Part shown: in pieces, positions 41,450-54,523 of the stretch
Layout: each line of letters opens with the position of its first letter
Numbering within the stretch: the stretch's first letter is position 1
Source of the DNA: Hyperoplus lanceolatus
Taxonomy: Eukaryota; Chordata; Actinopteri; Uranoscopiformes; Ammodytidae
Length of the DNA: 64,000 nt
Reading direction: 5' to 3'
Assembly: GCA_026929865.2 (NCBI GenBank)
Contig: CM049418.1
Location: 11,972,001 to 12,036,000, forward strand
Position numbers and translations under genes: made by a program
The notes under the pieces: generated by a model
What the model was told of the DNA's origin: nothing
The model's database searches: none
The model's input: only the letters and a program-made list of their open reading frames with translations

Positions 41450-41603
41450 CTGTGACGGATAGCTCAGTAGTCCTCCGTACCACGAAGTTTCCAAACTGTA
41501 ATTCACAGGTGTAATTCCCAATGTCATCTTCCCGTACTTCTTTAATGGACAGAACGTCCCTCCTCCTTTCTATGGTTTGTCTCCACTGCTTTGGCTTGCA
41601 TTC
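41450..41603 (-). CDS. il1rapl1: IL1RAPL-family receptor, exon encoding the second half of Ig domain 2
   Basis: This 154-bp exon encodes 51 residues plus one base. It starts [15 protein letters not shown] and contains [13 protein letters not shown], the usual Asp-x-Gly-x-Tyr-x-Cys ending of an Ig fold, then [14 protein letters not shown] is a possible glycosylation site. The acceptor is taaag|GAA behind a T-rich tract and the donor is ACAG|GTAAAG (phase 1). It joins in phase with the exon 1.9 kb upstream, which ends on a complete Lys codon, and with the small exon 30.9 kb downstream. Apart from ECKPK, which matches IL1RAPL2, the sequence is closer to IL1RAPL1. No stop codon or frameshift interrupts it. 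Confidence 0.95.
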
Positions 41604-43552
41604 CTTTATTAAAAAAATGTAAAAGAAAAGGGCCATGGGCTTAAAATCAGCAAGAAACATGCCTTCACTTGCGTACCTCTAATAATTAGCAACAGAGAAA
41701 AAACATGACACTTTATAATCTGTCTATTTTAAGATTACTGAATGAGAACTGGCTAATGAGAACTGGCTTAATCCGCTCTCATAAAGAACTTTGCACACCA
41801 TTATAGTAGCTAGACCTATCAATAGACAAACTTTCTCAAATTATGCCAGATTGCCATTAGTTTTAATAGCCTTGAGGACTTTGGCATAGATTTTTGCAAG
41901 TGGAAATATATTGTTAAATGTAGTTTCATTTTGATCAATTGTCATTTCAAACATGTCAACCATTTCACATTGGACTTGTTCAACACACCTAGGATCTCTC
42001 TTCTTTAGCTGGCTTCACTATCAACTATTACTGGACTATTATCTACCTGGAGTTTCCCAATCTAGCTATAACTGAAACCATTTCTCACTGTGTGTGTAAG
42101 TGATCACTGCCTCGTTATTAAGGCACTGCTATGATTGCAATTGCTTATTCTATTATAATAATGTGCTGCTCAGATGAATTCTGATTCAGATATTCTTAAC
42201 CTTATTCCTTCAGCTGCAACCCTAGCAGTGCTGAGTTGGTAATCGAGAAAATGAAATACAATTATAAAAAAAAACATAATTAATACTTCTAAGTATCCTT
42301 ACCTACAAATCCTATGAGGTCAAGTACAAGGCTTTAGTGCTTTAATCAGCCTGGAAGGGATTGCAGGGGGTAATATAATAATTACTGTGGGCGTCAGTAG
42401 TAAAATGTTGCTTTCTCTTCGGTTGTTGATGGGTACACAATTGATGTTGCTGCCACCACCCACTTGCACAGCACTGAACCATGGAGAGGTAACAGTGGAA
42501 GCAAACTGTCATATACACTGGCATGCCATCTGCGTCTACTGATCAGCATTACTTGGGGCAAAAAAAAAAGCCAGGCCAATGCAAACCGTCTACGGGACTG
42601 TGAGCGCATGACTTTGATGTGTCACAATGGAAAAATGCAGCTCAAGAAGCGTACACATATCTCTACATAAGAAATAGGCTAAGATGGAACTTACCAACAG
42701 CAACTGTAAATGGCTAAAACATGTTATTTGTGTACATTTTAATAGGTTTCATTTTAAAATAAACACAATTCAAATTCCTTTTTAAAAAAAGAAATAGTCT
42801 ACTCAATGTCCTATATGATACATTTACCGAGTACACATGTCTTTTTCAATTAAGGCCATTAACCATAGTTCTAAATGTAAACAGGTGAAGTTATTAAGCA
42901 TTAAATAGAAGTATGAAATTAAATATGGAATGAATTACAGCAACAAGCAGCCAAGGCCTTTCCGATTTTGGGCCACAAAAACTACGACACTGTGGGTTTG
43001 GTTTGGAACTGTGGTCCAAGAGAGGCATACCATAATTAAATCAGCCCCTACGGACAAAGGGAGAGCCAGTAACTGGAGGGTGTGAAGCCCACAGTCATTA
43101 TCTGCTATTTCAATTTGATTCCGCAGAAGAAATGTGGCCAACTAATCCAGCACACTTTAGCATTTGATGTATTGGCCAACGAGCTTCGACTTACAGCTCT
43201 GTCGAAGTGGCCTATCGGGCATAGGACTGGGTCAGTTACACACAACTTCACAACTCTCCATTAGGAGCAGGAGAAACAACTTCAAAATAGTTTATAACCT
43301 AGGAAGATATGTACATAGATCGGAAATATATTTACTTTTGTCAGTTGTATTTGTTTTTGAGGTTGTTGAAGCTTTTACTTTCAGGAGTTTCTGAAACCAT
43401 TGAGATATGAATGTATAGCTTACCGTCACTTTCAAATAAATCAGATAAACTTCCTTTATTGAAAAGTTCCATTTCTTATAATATGCATGGTTGCTTTTTC
43501 ATTACAATAAGTATACATCAGTGGCCCTTAAACTAAAAAGTGTGTAGCTTAC
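41604..43552 (-). other. 1.9-kb intron within Ig domain 2
   Basis: This is a phase 0 intron bounded by AAG|GTAAGC and taaag|GAA. It is mostly unique AT-rich sequence. A 14-base tandem repeat (aatgagaactggct, twice) sits near 41740-41770. No other element was recognised. Confidence 0.85.
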
Positions 43553-43739
43553 CTTGTACCACACAATCTCAGGCTCCACACCTGGTTGCATGTAATCCTC
43601 AATTCCCTGGCAGGTGATGTCTTTGCTTTTGCTTAGTTCTGCCTTCTCGAATAACCTCATTTTGGAGTTGAAGCAGAGGTCTGTGTCATTCTCCGCCACT
43701 GTTAGAGACATGGACACTTTCATACAGTATGTGGAGTTC
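43553..43739 (-). CDS. il1rapl1: IL1RAPL-family receptor, exon spanning the Ig1-Ig2 junction
   Basis: This second recognised exon is 187 bp. Its first base completes the Arg codon left open by the Ig1 exon (AG+G), followed by 62 codons beginning [17 protein letters not shown] and ending PEIVWYK. It carries the last strand of Ig1 and the first half of Ig2, with Cys in TYC, LCF and ITCQG, and possible N-glycosylation sites at NST and NDT. The acceptor is tttcgcag and the donor is AAG|GTAAGC (phase 0). [10 protein letters not shown] resembles IL1RAPL2, while [10 protein letters not shown] resembles IL1RAPL1, so this exon alone does not settle the paralogue. Any reading past either splice site runs into intron sequence. 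Confidence 0.95.
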
Positions 43740-46700
43740 CTGCGAAAATGCAAAGGAACAAATTAGTTGTGAGCACATTTTAGTCTTGCCAAATCAAAAT
43801 CTACACAAGGCTCATTCATTAGATTTTATGTAAATCACTTAATGCAGCAGAGATAGAAAAGAAAATTCCCCTTTGGAGGGCAATTATTCCTTATCACAAC
43901 TTGTCTTTTATTATAGGAAAACACTCTCCTTAAATGCTGAATGTTCAATCACCACCTCCAATATTACCTTCCATCTGGACGTTTACAGGTTCCTGCAATG
44001 TTTTCTCATCCATTCAAGTGTTGATATTAGTAATGCACGATCAACCTAACCCTCTTAACTATTAACGTGAAACTCAAAGTGCGTGAATATGTATATATTT
44101 CAGTATACACATGTGTGTGTACATGTGGCAGGGACAAAGGTGGTAATATGGAACGAAGGCTCTGAATGTCAAGAGTGCTTGAAGACTGATTTAGCCTTTT
44201 GTTTTCTTGTGCTGAGCAGAGACAGTGCGAGCTAGCAGAAAATTACTTGCAACAATTGATGTACTGTAACTGCTCAGGTCATATATATACTGAAGGGAAT
44301 TTATAATGCAAGGGAGAGGGGGCGTAAAATGCAAGATTACTTGTAATGTTGCTACAGGAGAGGACATGCTTGCTTTGCTCACAGACTGGTGAATATTCCT
44401 CCATGATGGAATAAACATTTTCATTTCACTGCCTTGTATTGTAGTATACCCTCAGTGGAACTAGTGTGCCCTTCAATTGTTAACGCTTGCCTGGTTAATA
44501 CTAAACCAATCTGGGTTGAGCCCTTTGTAGTGATTCCGATCAGATCTACTCCTGCCAGGGACAGCTCCATGCGCCATTGCCACAGGAGCGGAAAAGCTAC
44601 AGCAGCGAAAGCATTTACAGCTATCCTGTTTGGATCATTAATGGGACAGCCATTTTGAGATTGGATCTGCTGCTTGAGTAATTCTTAACAGAACATGTCA
44701 ATCGATGAACACATTGATTCACTGTGAAAGGTGTGCTATTTTGAAGGAGGGAACAAAAGAAAAGGTCCCCAATGATCAATGAATCCAATAAGAGCACTTC
44801 TTCTTTGCCCAACTGGCTAATAATAAGACTGTTACATCTGACAAGTACTCAGGCCCTGACTGCAGCAAATCCCTTCTGGTTAAAAGACCAAACAAATTGA
44901 CAGTGTTTAGGAAAATCTCATTGCTAATTTTCCAACTAAAGCTGGTTACACAAAATGAGCTGAACCAACAAACAATTACAAACATGTTAAATCCTTACAT
45001 AATTGCGCAGCATTAACTGCCTCACGGATTAGTACATAACACACTGGTCTTCGTCACAGTGTGGGCAAACAATCCCTTAGCCCATCGAACTGGCCAGTGC
45101 TGTGTGTGCTCCCTGCTTACAGTAAGTGTACCAATTTTCACGAAGCCCTGATGCAAATGTGACATGATGTGGAGATTATCCTAGACAACTTCTAGCAGAT
45201 GGACACCTGTGCAAATGAGATCCCATGGGTGCGCTCTCTTCTTCCCAGTTAAACATTCTGGGCAGCACTGATAAACTCGCTCTCGCCGGAAGAGAGAGAA
45301 AGAAAGAGAGAGAGAGAAAGAAAGAGAGAGAACTGTGTCATCTGCTCTGCCTGAGTGATCGATGGTGTGGGCCAACACTTTGTCCTACGATGTCTTTCCA
45401 AGATTTCACATCCATCACGATGCGGTTTGAGCTTAAAGAGCCAGGTGATCTCTTGATTACTCACTCAGCAGGTATACTATTCATGAAGCCTATCCAATGA
45501 ACTAAGTAGGGAAATGATCCTACTGCTGTTCACTACTCCAGAGACTTGACTGTGCTCAACGCCGCACACTAATGTAACACTATCTGTGTGTAATGCAGAT
45601 AGGGTGATAACAAGCTAGGTGATAGCATGGCATTAATGGGTGAGACTGTCAGTCACATGTGTCACACCGAAGGGGGATATGCAATGTCATGGCAATGATG
45701 GATAGCATACTGCATACGTCAACTGTGAGAAGTGTCAGGCTTGACAGTTACTGTATACAGCTGGAGGGCAGGCAGAGGACTTGAGCTGCAATATGTGGCA
45801 AATGCGGCGAAATTATGTGCAACGGTCAGTTAGGAGTTAAGGATAATGCCAATTTTGGAAACCGCAGTCTCTACTCACTGCAAGGCAATCATGGAATTTA
45901 TAGATTCATGTATGCAGACATTACAGCTTTTAGAGTTATATCTCACCTAACCAACCATCAACCAGCTAATACATATTTTTTGTTTATTTCTCAAACTGTC
46001 AATGAATCTACCCCTAGCAGAGGATCAAATCAGACGGAAACGGTTAACTCAGCAGCACTCACTCTGATATTAAATTATATGGGAGCAGAATTGATTTTGA
46101 ATTCTCCGGAGGATCCTTGGCACCTGTGGGGAAATTAATGAACTAACTTAATGAATATTTTAATTAAAATAACTCCTCTCTAATAGAAATTGGATGATGA
46201 AATACTTGCCGATTGCTTATTACAACTTTCTTTTACCTGACAATAATGTTCTCAGAGAGATGTCAAGCAAAGCACACAAGGTCTAAAGGTTGATTAGAGG
46301 CTTCCTTCGGCATAATGTCATTACAGGGCTGGAATAGAACTACCACAGATGTTAACCCTTAAGAGACTCAATACAGCATGTCCAACCAAGGTGTTACATC
46401 GACATCCATGTCTTGACTCAGCATGTCATTAGCATTTCTAAAGGGATCAATTTGGTTCATATTGATGCAGATGATATGCAATACACATCATTCTTGATTA
46501 AATTATTCAAATGGTATGTGTTTTAATTCTAGCTTTCTCATACTATCAATGGAAAACGACTTATAACTGCTTTTAAAAGTAATGTTTAATACGGCAATGC
46601 AAAACTTGAAAATGTGCATGAAAATATATACAGTCCTGTATGTCAGGCTAATTTGAGTTGTCATGTTGCAATTTATTTGAGTATTATAATTTACTACCCA

Positions 46701-47865
46701 ATGTATGTGACTATATCCTCCTGTGTTCTAATGTGTGTCCTGTGAATAAATAAGAGAAATTGATCATTTTGTACCAGAGTAACTTTGTTCCCGAGTGTAG
46801 CAATAGCTAAAGTGTCACACCGACAGAGACCCAAGCGACATCATATATGTGAGTTACATTCCTCACACTATCCATCTCTTGTTGCCACTTGCGTCAGCCT
46901 ATACCCGAGATCGGATCTGAATGTCAACCAAGACTACATCAGGATGTGGAAGGCAGAAGTAAATACAGGAAAAGAGCTTTCCTGAGAGAGCGCATACACA
47001 GCAGTTAATGCAGCCTGGCATGATTGGATGTGCTACATCCCTTTAGAGACTGATGTAACAATGGCTTTAGACAGCCAGGAAAATGTCTGCTCAAAATCAA
47101 ATAGTGGCTTGGACTGAGACAGGGCCAAGTCTGAACTGGCACAATACTAAGAAAAGTGGCCTGTTCTGAGATTTTACTGTAGTATTACAATTCTGTACAC
47201 AAGTATATATATAGCAAATATGTGCATTCAGTCCTGTATTACCTTCCAAGTCAAAAACCAAGCCACAATTAACCCAGACCAAGATAGGGCTGGGCCCAGT
47301 TATCCTAAATCAGTATTTTATGGTCCCTGAATTATTTATGGCTGGAGCGAAGGTCATAGTGAGCAGTGGGAAGACTGGGGCTACTACCTGTAGCGCCCCG
47401 CTCATAACTCACCTGTCAACTCTAGCACCGGGCCTGGGATGATTAAGCACCCCGACTCCCCAAATCTGACTGTGGGCCAACTTGCTCCTACTTAGCCTCT
47501 GTCTAAAACTGTGGCACTTGTCTGCCATGCTGGAACAATAGACTCCTGCCTCAATTATAATCTATATCCCTGTCTCTTCTTGTCTTTGTCCTAGCCTCCA
47601 CCCAACCAGAACCCCCTTTTCTCTAATGTCCATGTAGTACACAGTTTCCCAGGGAGGAACACACACATCTGCGGGTAATTTAGCTTTGCCACGCGGTGAA
47701 AAACACACACATGCACCTGTCCACATATTCGTACCCCACATACGCAAGCACAAACTTACACACAATAAAAATAGATATGTAGCATTAAGGAATTGTGTGA
47801 TACGAACTTAAAACACCTGCACATTACTACAAAACAACTTCATACACAGTAGAGCGCTAGAAGTT

Positions 47866-48144
47866 CAAAGGTGAGAGGCTTGCCATCAAAATCACTTTGT
47901 CAAAAACAGTGAATATCTCCTCATGATCTGCTACTTTTGCGTACTGTGTGAGTGCTGAACTCAGTTTACAGAGCCTAGGCTGTGTATTGACACCGGCTTT
48001 TATTTTTTCCGCGCACACACACACACACACACACACAGTACGGACAGGTAGCGGATCGTGAAGACATAGTCACTGATTTTGACAACAAGCGTTCTTCAGA
48101 ATCGCTTACTCTGGAAGCTATAGAAGTCCCCGAACCCCACCTTT
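47866..48144. mobile_element. MITE-like repeat, second family, copy 1
   Basis: It shares with 56865-57117 the blocks tcaaaatcacttt, gtgaatatctcctc (approximate), agcctaggctgtgtattgac and cagaatcgcttac. The edges caaaggtg and cccacctttataa are imperfect inverted ends similar to the AAAGGTG...CACCTTT ends of the TTAA MITE family. It contains a CA microsatellite (about 48013-48037). Confidence 0.5.
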
Positions 48145-51007
48145 ATAACTACTCATCTACACAATTCAGTAAATGAACATGCACAAAAGCAATCATCTCA
48201 TCCCCATAAACCTACATTCATCCAAGACTTTCCTTGAGTTGTGAGCCCCAGAATGACAGCTGCACTTCTTGTGTGCAAATGCATTAGTCAGGCATCTCCA
48301 CGTCCATGCCTTTAGGGAACTCATTTTCCATTCCACAACACCCTCCACTCATTGTTATGCTAGCGACCTGATTTCATAACAAGCATACACAATTTGTCTC
48401 CATTTTATCCTCTTCTAACTCCGTCATGACCCTATTCATTGGTCCCTAGGCCATCTGGGTTTAATGTATGCGTAGCCATACTACTGTACTATGCATAAGG
48501 AATACAAACTGTCACATACTGCACTAGCAATACTAATGCTGGAAAGGCAATATTGGTGAAAAATGTCCACAGATTAAAAAGTCTGTGTTGCTCTGTGGCA
48601 GAATTTTTACTAATATTTTGGACAAACTAAGAAGTGTTTTATGGGAGTTGCCAGCCAGTATTGTTCGCTGCAAAAAAAAGGGTCAGATAGCTTTACGGCT
48701 CAGACACACTTGTATTATTGTTCGGTGTCAGTGTTTTCAAATGTTAAATTGAATAGATAAGGTATTCACAAATGTATTAGGTACACATTCACACACTACA
48801 TACAATAACACTGCACATCTACATGGCTTTCAGTTTTCATGAAAATATAATGAGGTCCTATGTCAGAGGCACTCTCCTATTATACTCCCACTATGCAAGT
48901 TCTCTCCTATATCGTGATGTGAGTGATAGCTGGGGTATTGCAGACGCCTCAGTTCAAACTCAGCTATTCACAGTCCATGGGGGAAGCCTGGAGAGGGGAG
49001 CAAAAGTTGGCGGTGGTGGCAAAGTGATTTGAGCTTGGGGAATGGTATTTTTTGACATTTGTCTGACAGATAAAAACCACCATCAGATATGAGGAAGAGA
49101 AGGTCAGTGTCCCTTCTATCAAATAGGGATAGTTTGGCATCCTGTTTGATGACTTCCTCCGCTCGCTGTGGTCCAGTGTGAAGAGCCAAGACACAAGATA
49201 TATTGGAAGGCAGTGCGGGGGATGCGACTGAATAAACTTGGATGTGAATATATTTAACCTCAGTGTTATTTCGTTCCAATTGCTGTTAACTGAAATCAAT
49301 AAAAAAAAAACAGTTGCATGTGAGTTGAGATTAACTGCAGATCTCAGAAAAGGTCATATACGACTTTATTCTCAATTGTCGATTGATTGTGACAACAGAT
49401 TACAGTCATGAATCTCCCAATATAAAACATCCACAGCCAGCCTTTGTCTAGATTGATGCCTTTTGAGTTCTGAAGGGCAGACCATAATGCAGACACATGA
49501 CGGACAAAACTACAATTTCTACAAAGTTTACAGAACATACACCAACATTAGCATATGTAGGGATGGTAAGAAATCAGAAAGGCTGGAACTATTGAACATA
49601 CACTTCTAGTTCAATTCTAAATATGGTGTTCATCTAAGCTATCTCTTGGGCTTCAAGCTTTTGCAGCTTATTAAAAAAAATGTTTTTTTAATAATGCAAA
49701 CTCAGTGATTGTTAAGAAATACTTAAGCTGATTTGTCTGAAAATTTGAATAGGACAATTTTTTGTCTTCCTGACACTATCGCTACAACCAGGAACGGGCA
49801 TCTGGTTTTCCTTAATATGCTTAACATCGCTCAGTGTAATAGAGCTGAATTGCTCCTCTACAAAGCATGCTAATTAAGTTTAGGTAAATACAAATGCTGA
49901 AATGTCCAAGGAAATCACTATATGAGTGTAGACTAAGCATTCCAGTTAAGAGTAACATACAGTATATATCCACACATATCATATTCTTATGTTATCAATA
50001 ATTGGTTATACCTGTCAGCAGCACAGCCCCTAATGGGTGGATGACCCTGAAGTATTACAATCCTTAAATGCACTCTGTTTTGTTGGGGTATTGAATAAGT
50101 ATCGGAAAACTACTCTCTTAAAAGCTTCAAACACATTTGTAGTATTTTGAATACATTTCGAATCCATGTGAGCTCAAAGAGTAAAAATATATTACTATGC
50201 AGCACCTGTCTCCAAAATGGTTCCATGTATACGCTCTTCTTTGACACAAACCATTGTAATTTCAGACGTCCACAGTGAATATCTGGCCAACTTCACAGCG
50301 CCACATCACATGGCTGTATAAAGCACGGTGCGAAAGATGGACCGAGCCCAAACCGCAGCTCATACATCATCAGACAATGGCTGCCGAAAAAAAGCGCCTC
50401 TATACTAAACCACATAGAGCCAACTGAATGGCTATCCAAACAGACAGACAGAGCGGCTTTCCACACAGGAACAAAGAATACCCAAAATAGGGGAACCTCA
50501 TCCATAACCCCAGGCTAGTGGATGAAATTATCGCAATTATCTCCACCTGGGCACCTGGGAATAACTACTGATTTGGCACCAACTCCAAACATAAACTCTT
50601 CCAGAAGCCATGTGGAAGATGCTCCCATCAGTCATCGCTGTGGTGCATCTGTGCTGCGATGCTTTGCTGATCAGCACAATAAGTGAGTGTAGCTTTTGTT
50701 TAGCCAGAATGGCCAATAATGCATCTCACAATACCTGCACATATCTTTTCCAGACAAACAGGAGGTGCAACCCAATATACGCAAAACATTACTCAGTGGA
50801 CCCTTTGACTTAAAGATAGTAGTTATTATAACACTTTTGTTTTGACTTTAAAATTCTAAGCTGGTTATCTGTAATTCAATACAACTAAACCAAAGTGCCT
50901 GGGAAGTTAACGTCAGTCGAATGTTAATGTCAGGGGAATGTCATTTCCATGGCTTAATGCTTCAATAACTTCCCATTTCTGAGTGAAAATGTTTGTAGCG
51001 TGATATA

Positions 51008-51380
51008 TGTTACGGTGACGACAGGCAGACAGGCAAGCAGGACCCAAATGCAGAAAGTTTCAAGTGAGGGTCATTTATTGTCCAAAAAACACAAAAACTC
51101 CATAAACGCAAAAAGGCACATGGAACATATAGGGACAGACTCACCAACAGGTACAATGCTTGGACCGGGAACAAAGAAACACTGGGAGTTATATACACAC
51201 ACACACACACAAGACAAGGGTAGACAACGAGGGACAGGTGAAACACATTAGGGGAGGGAGCAGTAATCAAACAAGAGGGAAGCTTGACAGGACATGGGGA
51301 GGAACAAGACAGACGTACCAAAATAAAACAGGAAACCCGGGTAACACCAAAACAAGACAAGACAAAGACAGACCATGACA
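51008..51380 (-). mobile_element. Solo LTR of an LTR retrotransposon (Gypsy-like length of target duplication)
   Basis: On the minus strand the 373-bp unit begins TGTCATGGTCTGTC and ends CACCGTAACA, i.e. TG...CA. It contains a TATA-like tatataactcc and a downstream AATAAA (complement of 51074-51079). The 5 bp on both sides are identical (atata at 51003-51007 and 51381-51385), a target-site duplication. No internal coding region is present, so recombination between two LTRs is the likely origin. A short CA repeat lies inside it near 51195. Confidence 0.85.
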
Positions 51381-51936
51381 ATATAGCTGGCTCAAAACAA
51401 TCACAGCCACTGCACATGAGGAGACTCTTGTAAAATAAAACTGCTGTTCATGACCTGGAGCTTTTTCAAAATCCAGATGATTTTTCTTTTTTTATAAGAT
51501 TACTTGATAAAGTAATTTTTGATTGAACTGTGACTTCAAAACCTCCTCCATATTAGTTAGAATACAACTCTATTAACATCAATCAGGGCGCCATTGTTCT
51601 AGCTTTTCTCTGCAAAGCTATTCCACAGATTGTCTCTTGCCAGGTAGCTTATAACACAAACACCATCCTTACATTATACATTATCCATAAGCCCTGGCAG
51701 CACACAGTGTCCCTGCCGCTCCTTAGTCTAGCGTCTCTCATTGGCTTTGACAGCTGGGCTGGATCAATTGGACAGGCCCTGACTCGGGCTGAATGACAGA
51801 GTGTTCCAGACGGCCCATACTGACTGTCACTTCCCTGAGAGATCGCCAGCCACTCCTGCCCACGAATACTAACACAGTCAACATGGCCACGGCCTGGGAC
51901 GGGTTGGAAGTGTTTTTTTTTTTTAACGCGTGTGTG

Positions 51937-51962
51937 TTCTGTGTGTGTGTGTGTGTGTGTGT
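51937..51962 (+). repeat. (GT)n microsatellite
   Basis: About 26 bp of GT repeat, next to a 10-base T run. Confidence 0.95.
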
Positions 51963-53131
51963 ATGCACAGGTGCCAGGTGAGGTGTGCTCACAGAGGTGA
52001 TCCAGGCTTAAATAAGCAAATGGATAAGCACACTCACTCTTTTGTTATCTTCCCTTCTCATTGTCCTTTGCTGGTAACAGCACAGGCATTGCAAGACACG
52101 CTTGAAACCTATTAATAAGCCTGGGACGGTGGCAGCGTGCCAGCAGCGTTGAGCAGGGTCAAAGGTGAAACATTAGCTTCCTGCCAAGAAGTAGGATTCT
52201 CCCTGCACTGCTAAATCTGTCCTTAAACTGACACTGTAATCCCAGCACTTTCCACAGCGATCGATGCACAGTGGATGTGTGCGTCTGTTTTGGCACACTG
52301 TGTATGTCCATAACAACTCAGTATGTGATGGGTGCATGCCTAGGCCTCTGCCTATTCATTCTAGAGATTGCACAGGGAATGTCTCTTCATATGTGGATAT
52401 ATTATAAGACAACACTATTTAAGAAGCATTATGACCGTTAAGACCATTTAATACATGCATTGCAATTGCCTTATGTGAACAACATATGGCCCATACAGCC
52501 AAATGGTACAAAATGTTCCCACAATGCAAAGTAAAACACAGCGAACAAGCAGTAAGGCGCAGCGAACAGTCAATTATCAAACATCATGCATGGAGACCTT
52601 AATAGACTCTTACGTTTTTGGAAACAGACAACACTGTTTTCTGCACATAATCGTATATATAATGAGATAACAATTAAATATTTCACACAGTTAATGGAGC
52701 AGCAACTAACCTGAAAGACTACAGACCCCAGAAAGAGACCGAGACCAATGCAGAAACAGCCATCACTCAAATCGGTTGGCTCTGCTAATTTCAGCTGAGC
52801 ATAAAAGGCAAAGAGAAAACTCTGCAGACAGCTGGCAGTGACTGAGCCTCATACTACCAAAGTGAACGTCAGGTAAACTGTGGCACTGCTGTGAAAGCTA
52901 AATCATCTGGATTATGAATTAATACCCACTTACAGCATGCCTCACAATGTTAGTCAGTGATTGACACATTTTCCTAGTCTCGAAAATAAACATGGAAATA
53001 CACACATCAATGTGATGTGGACTGTCCTGATTCCAATAGTAGGAATTAACCACTTTTTCATGCTAATAGGCTTACAGAGACATTTGCAGAAGTGCTGGGG
53101 AGTCAGTGGTATCCTCCAAGCACTAGGATAG

Positions 53132-53133
<2 letters not shown>

Positions 53134-53180
<47 letters not shown>

Positions 53181-53464
53181 TCTTTCTACAGTGAGTGACA
53201 CACTCCTACAATGCAGATGTTTTGGCTCTGCATGCTCCTCGGGGAATAACATTTGAAACACCCGCATTTGACACACACAGTGCTGCTCATCTACTCCTTT
53301 CCACTGCCATACTGTATGTGGAGTCAGCATTCCCTCATCATATGTTGCTAATGCATGCAGATGTGTGTGTGTGTGTGTGTGTTTTTGTGTACATGAGAGA
53401 AAATGCAAGAAAGCAAAAGAGACAGGCTTACTCATGCTCAGAATGTTGAGCTTGAGCATGTGCA

Positions 53465-53526
<62 letters not shown>

Positions 53527-53660
53527 TGTATATATTGAAGTTGGCCAGCTTTGGAGCCACATTAAGTTTCCGTCAGCAGCAGCTAGTCACAGGGGATCAG
53601 AGAACTGACATGTCGCATTTGTGTTGTTGTTGTGTGTGTGTCTGTGTGTGTGTGCCTGTG
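53134..53660 (+). repeat. Cluster of four GT microsatellites
   Basis: GT tracts lie at about 53134-53174, 53362-53381, 53470-53525 and 53631-53660, separated by unique sequence. Minus-strand Thr-His and plus-strand Val-Cys frames here are artefacts. Confidence 0.95.
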
Positions 53661-53706
53661 TGTGTGCAAGCATGCTAGCTATGACGATGCTCTCAGACAC
53701 TCTTAA

Positions 53707-54224
53707 CCCATTGATGACTATTGCAATCTAGGATGCATGTCCTTAATGCCTGAGGGTTTTCTGAAAAAATAGTATGAATTGTCAAGTCTACCAAAACCTT
53801 AATATCTAAGCCTTGAGTTGGAGCAGCAAAATATAGCCTAAATTCATAAATATTGTTAATAAAGAGATGCAATGTGTTGTGTGATTTTCGTCAGTAGCCT
53901 ATAGTAGACCTAGATTCTGCGCTCCGAACGCCACTAACTGTTCTGTAATACACTATCGCCGACACTGCTGGCGTATTTTTTTTATTATTATTTTGTATTT
54001 ATTTATTTTTAATTTTTTTGATTGGCGTGATTTTCGGCAAACCACACAACTTTTGGGTGGTCACGTGGTCTTAAAAAATCAACAAAACCCACCTCATGTG
54101 TATTTGAACCAATGACGGTGCATTCTATGTTGTGCATGCCATGAAAATTAGATAAAGTAACAATGCTGCGTTACATCAGGCAGGAGATACAATGTGGCAT
54201 CGCGCAGCAGCCGTCATCAATGGG
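53707..54224. mobile_element. piggyBac-type MITE
   Basis: The element starts CCCATTGATGAC and ends with its exact complement GTCATCAATGGG, and is bounded by TTAA at 53703-53706 and 54225-54228. CCC...GGG ends next to TTAA are typical of the piggyBac superfamily. The 518-bp interior has no transposase frame and includes a T-rich tract at about 53976-54019. Confidence 0.85.
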
Positions 54225-54298
54225 TTAAGTGAAGCTGAGCAAACACACAGAGATGTGACGAGCGCTGGCACATGGCGGTATGTGTATGTGTGTTTATG

Positions 54299-54523
54299 TT
54301 AAAGGTGCTGTAAGCAGAATGGTTCTTTTAGCTAACTTCCTGTCAGTTACTGCAGTCCCCTCGCTCCTCCCTACATCACCACATTAATGCACTGCGGTCT
54401 TCAAGCAGCGAGTTATCTAGCATCATCTCAGATCCATAAGTGTGATAAAACATTATAAAAACCATCAAAACAGACATTGGGAAGGATTTTTACCTGCTCT
54501 GCCATTGTAGTCGCCAGTGTTGG
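54299..54523 (+). mobile_element. TTAA-flanked MITE, copy 3, truncated
   Basis: It starts TTAAAGGTGCTGTAAGCAGA and follows copy 1 (25760) closely through cctgctctgccattgtag, then stops abruptly at a hAT-like end. The right part of the MITE was not seen further along. Confidence 0.8.

Noticed and set aside
53134-53660. CRISPR-like spaced repeats
   Set aside because: The repeats are GT microsatellites of unequal length in a vertebrate intron.
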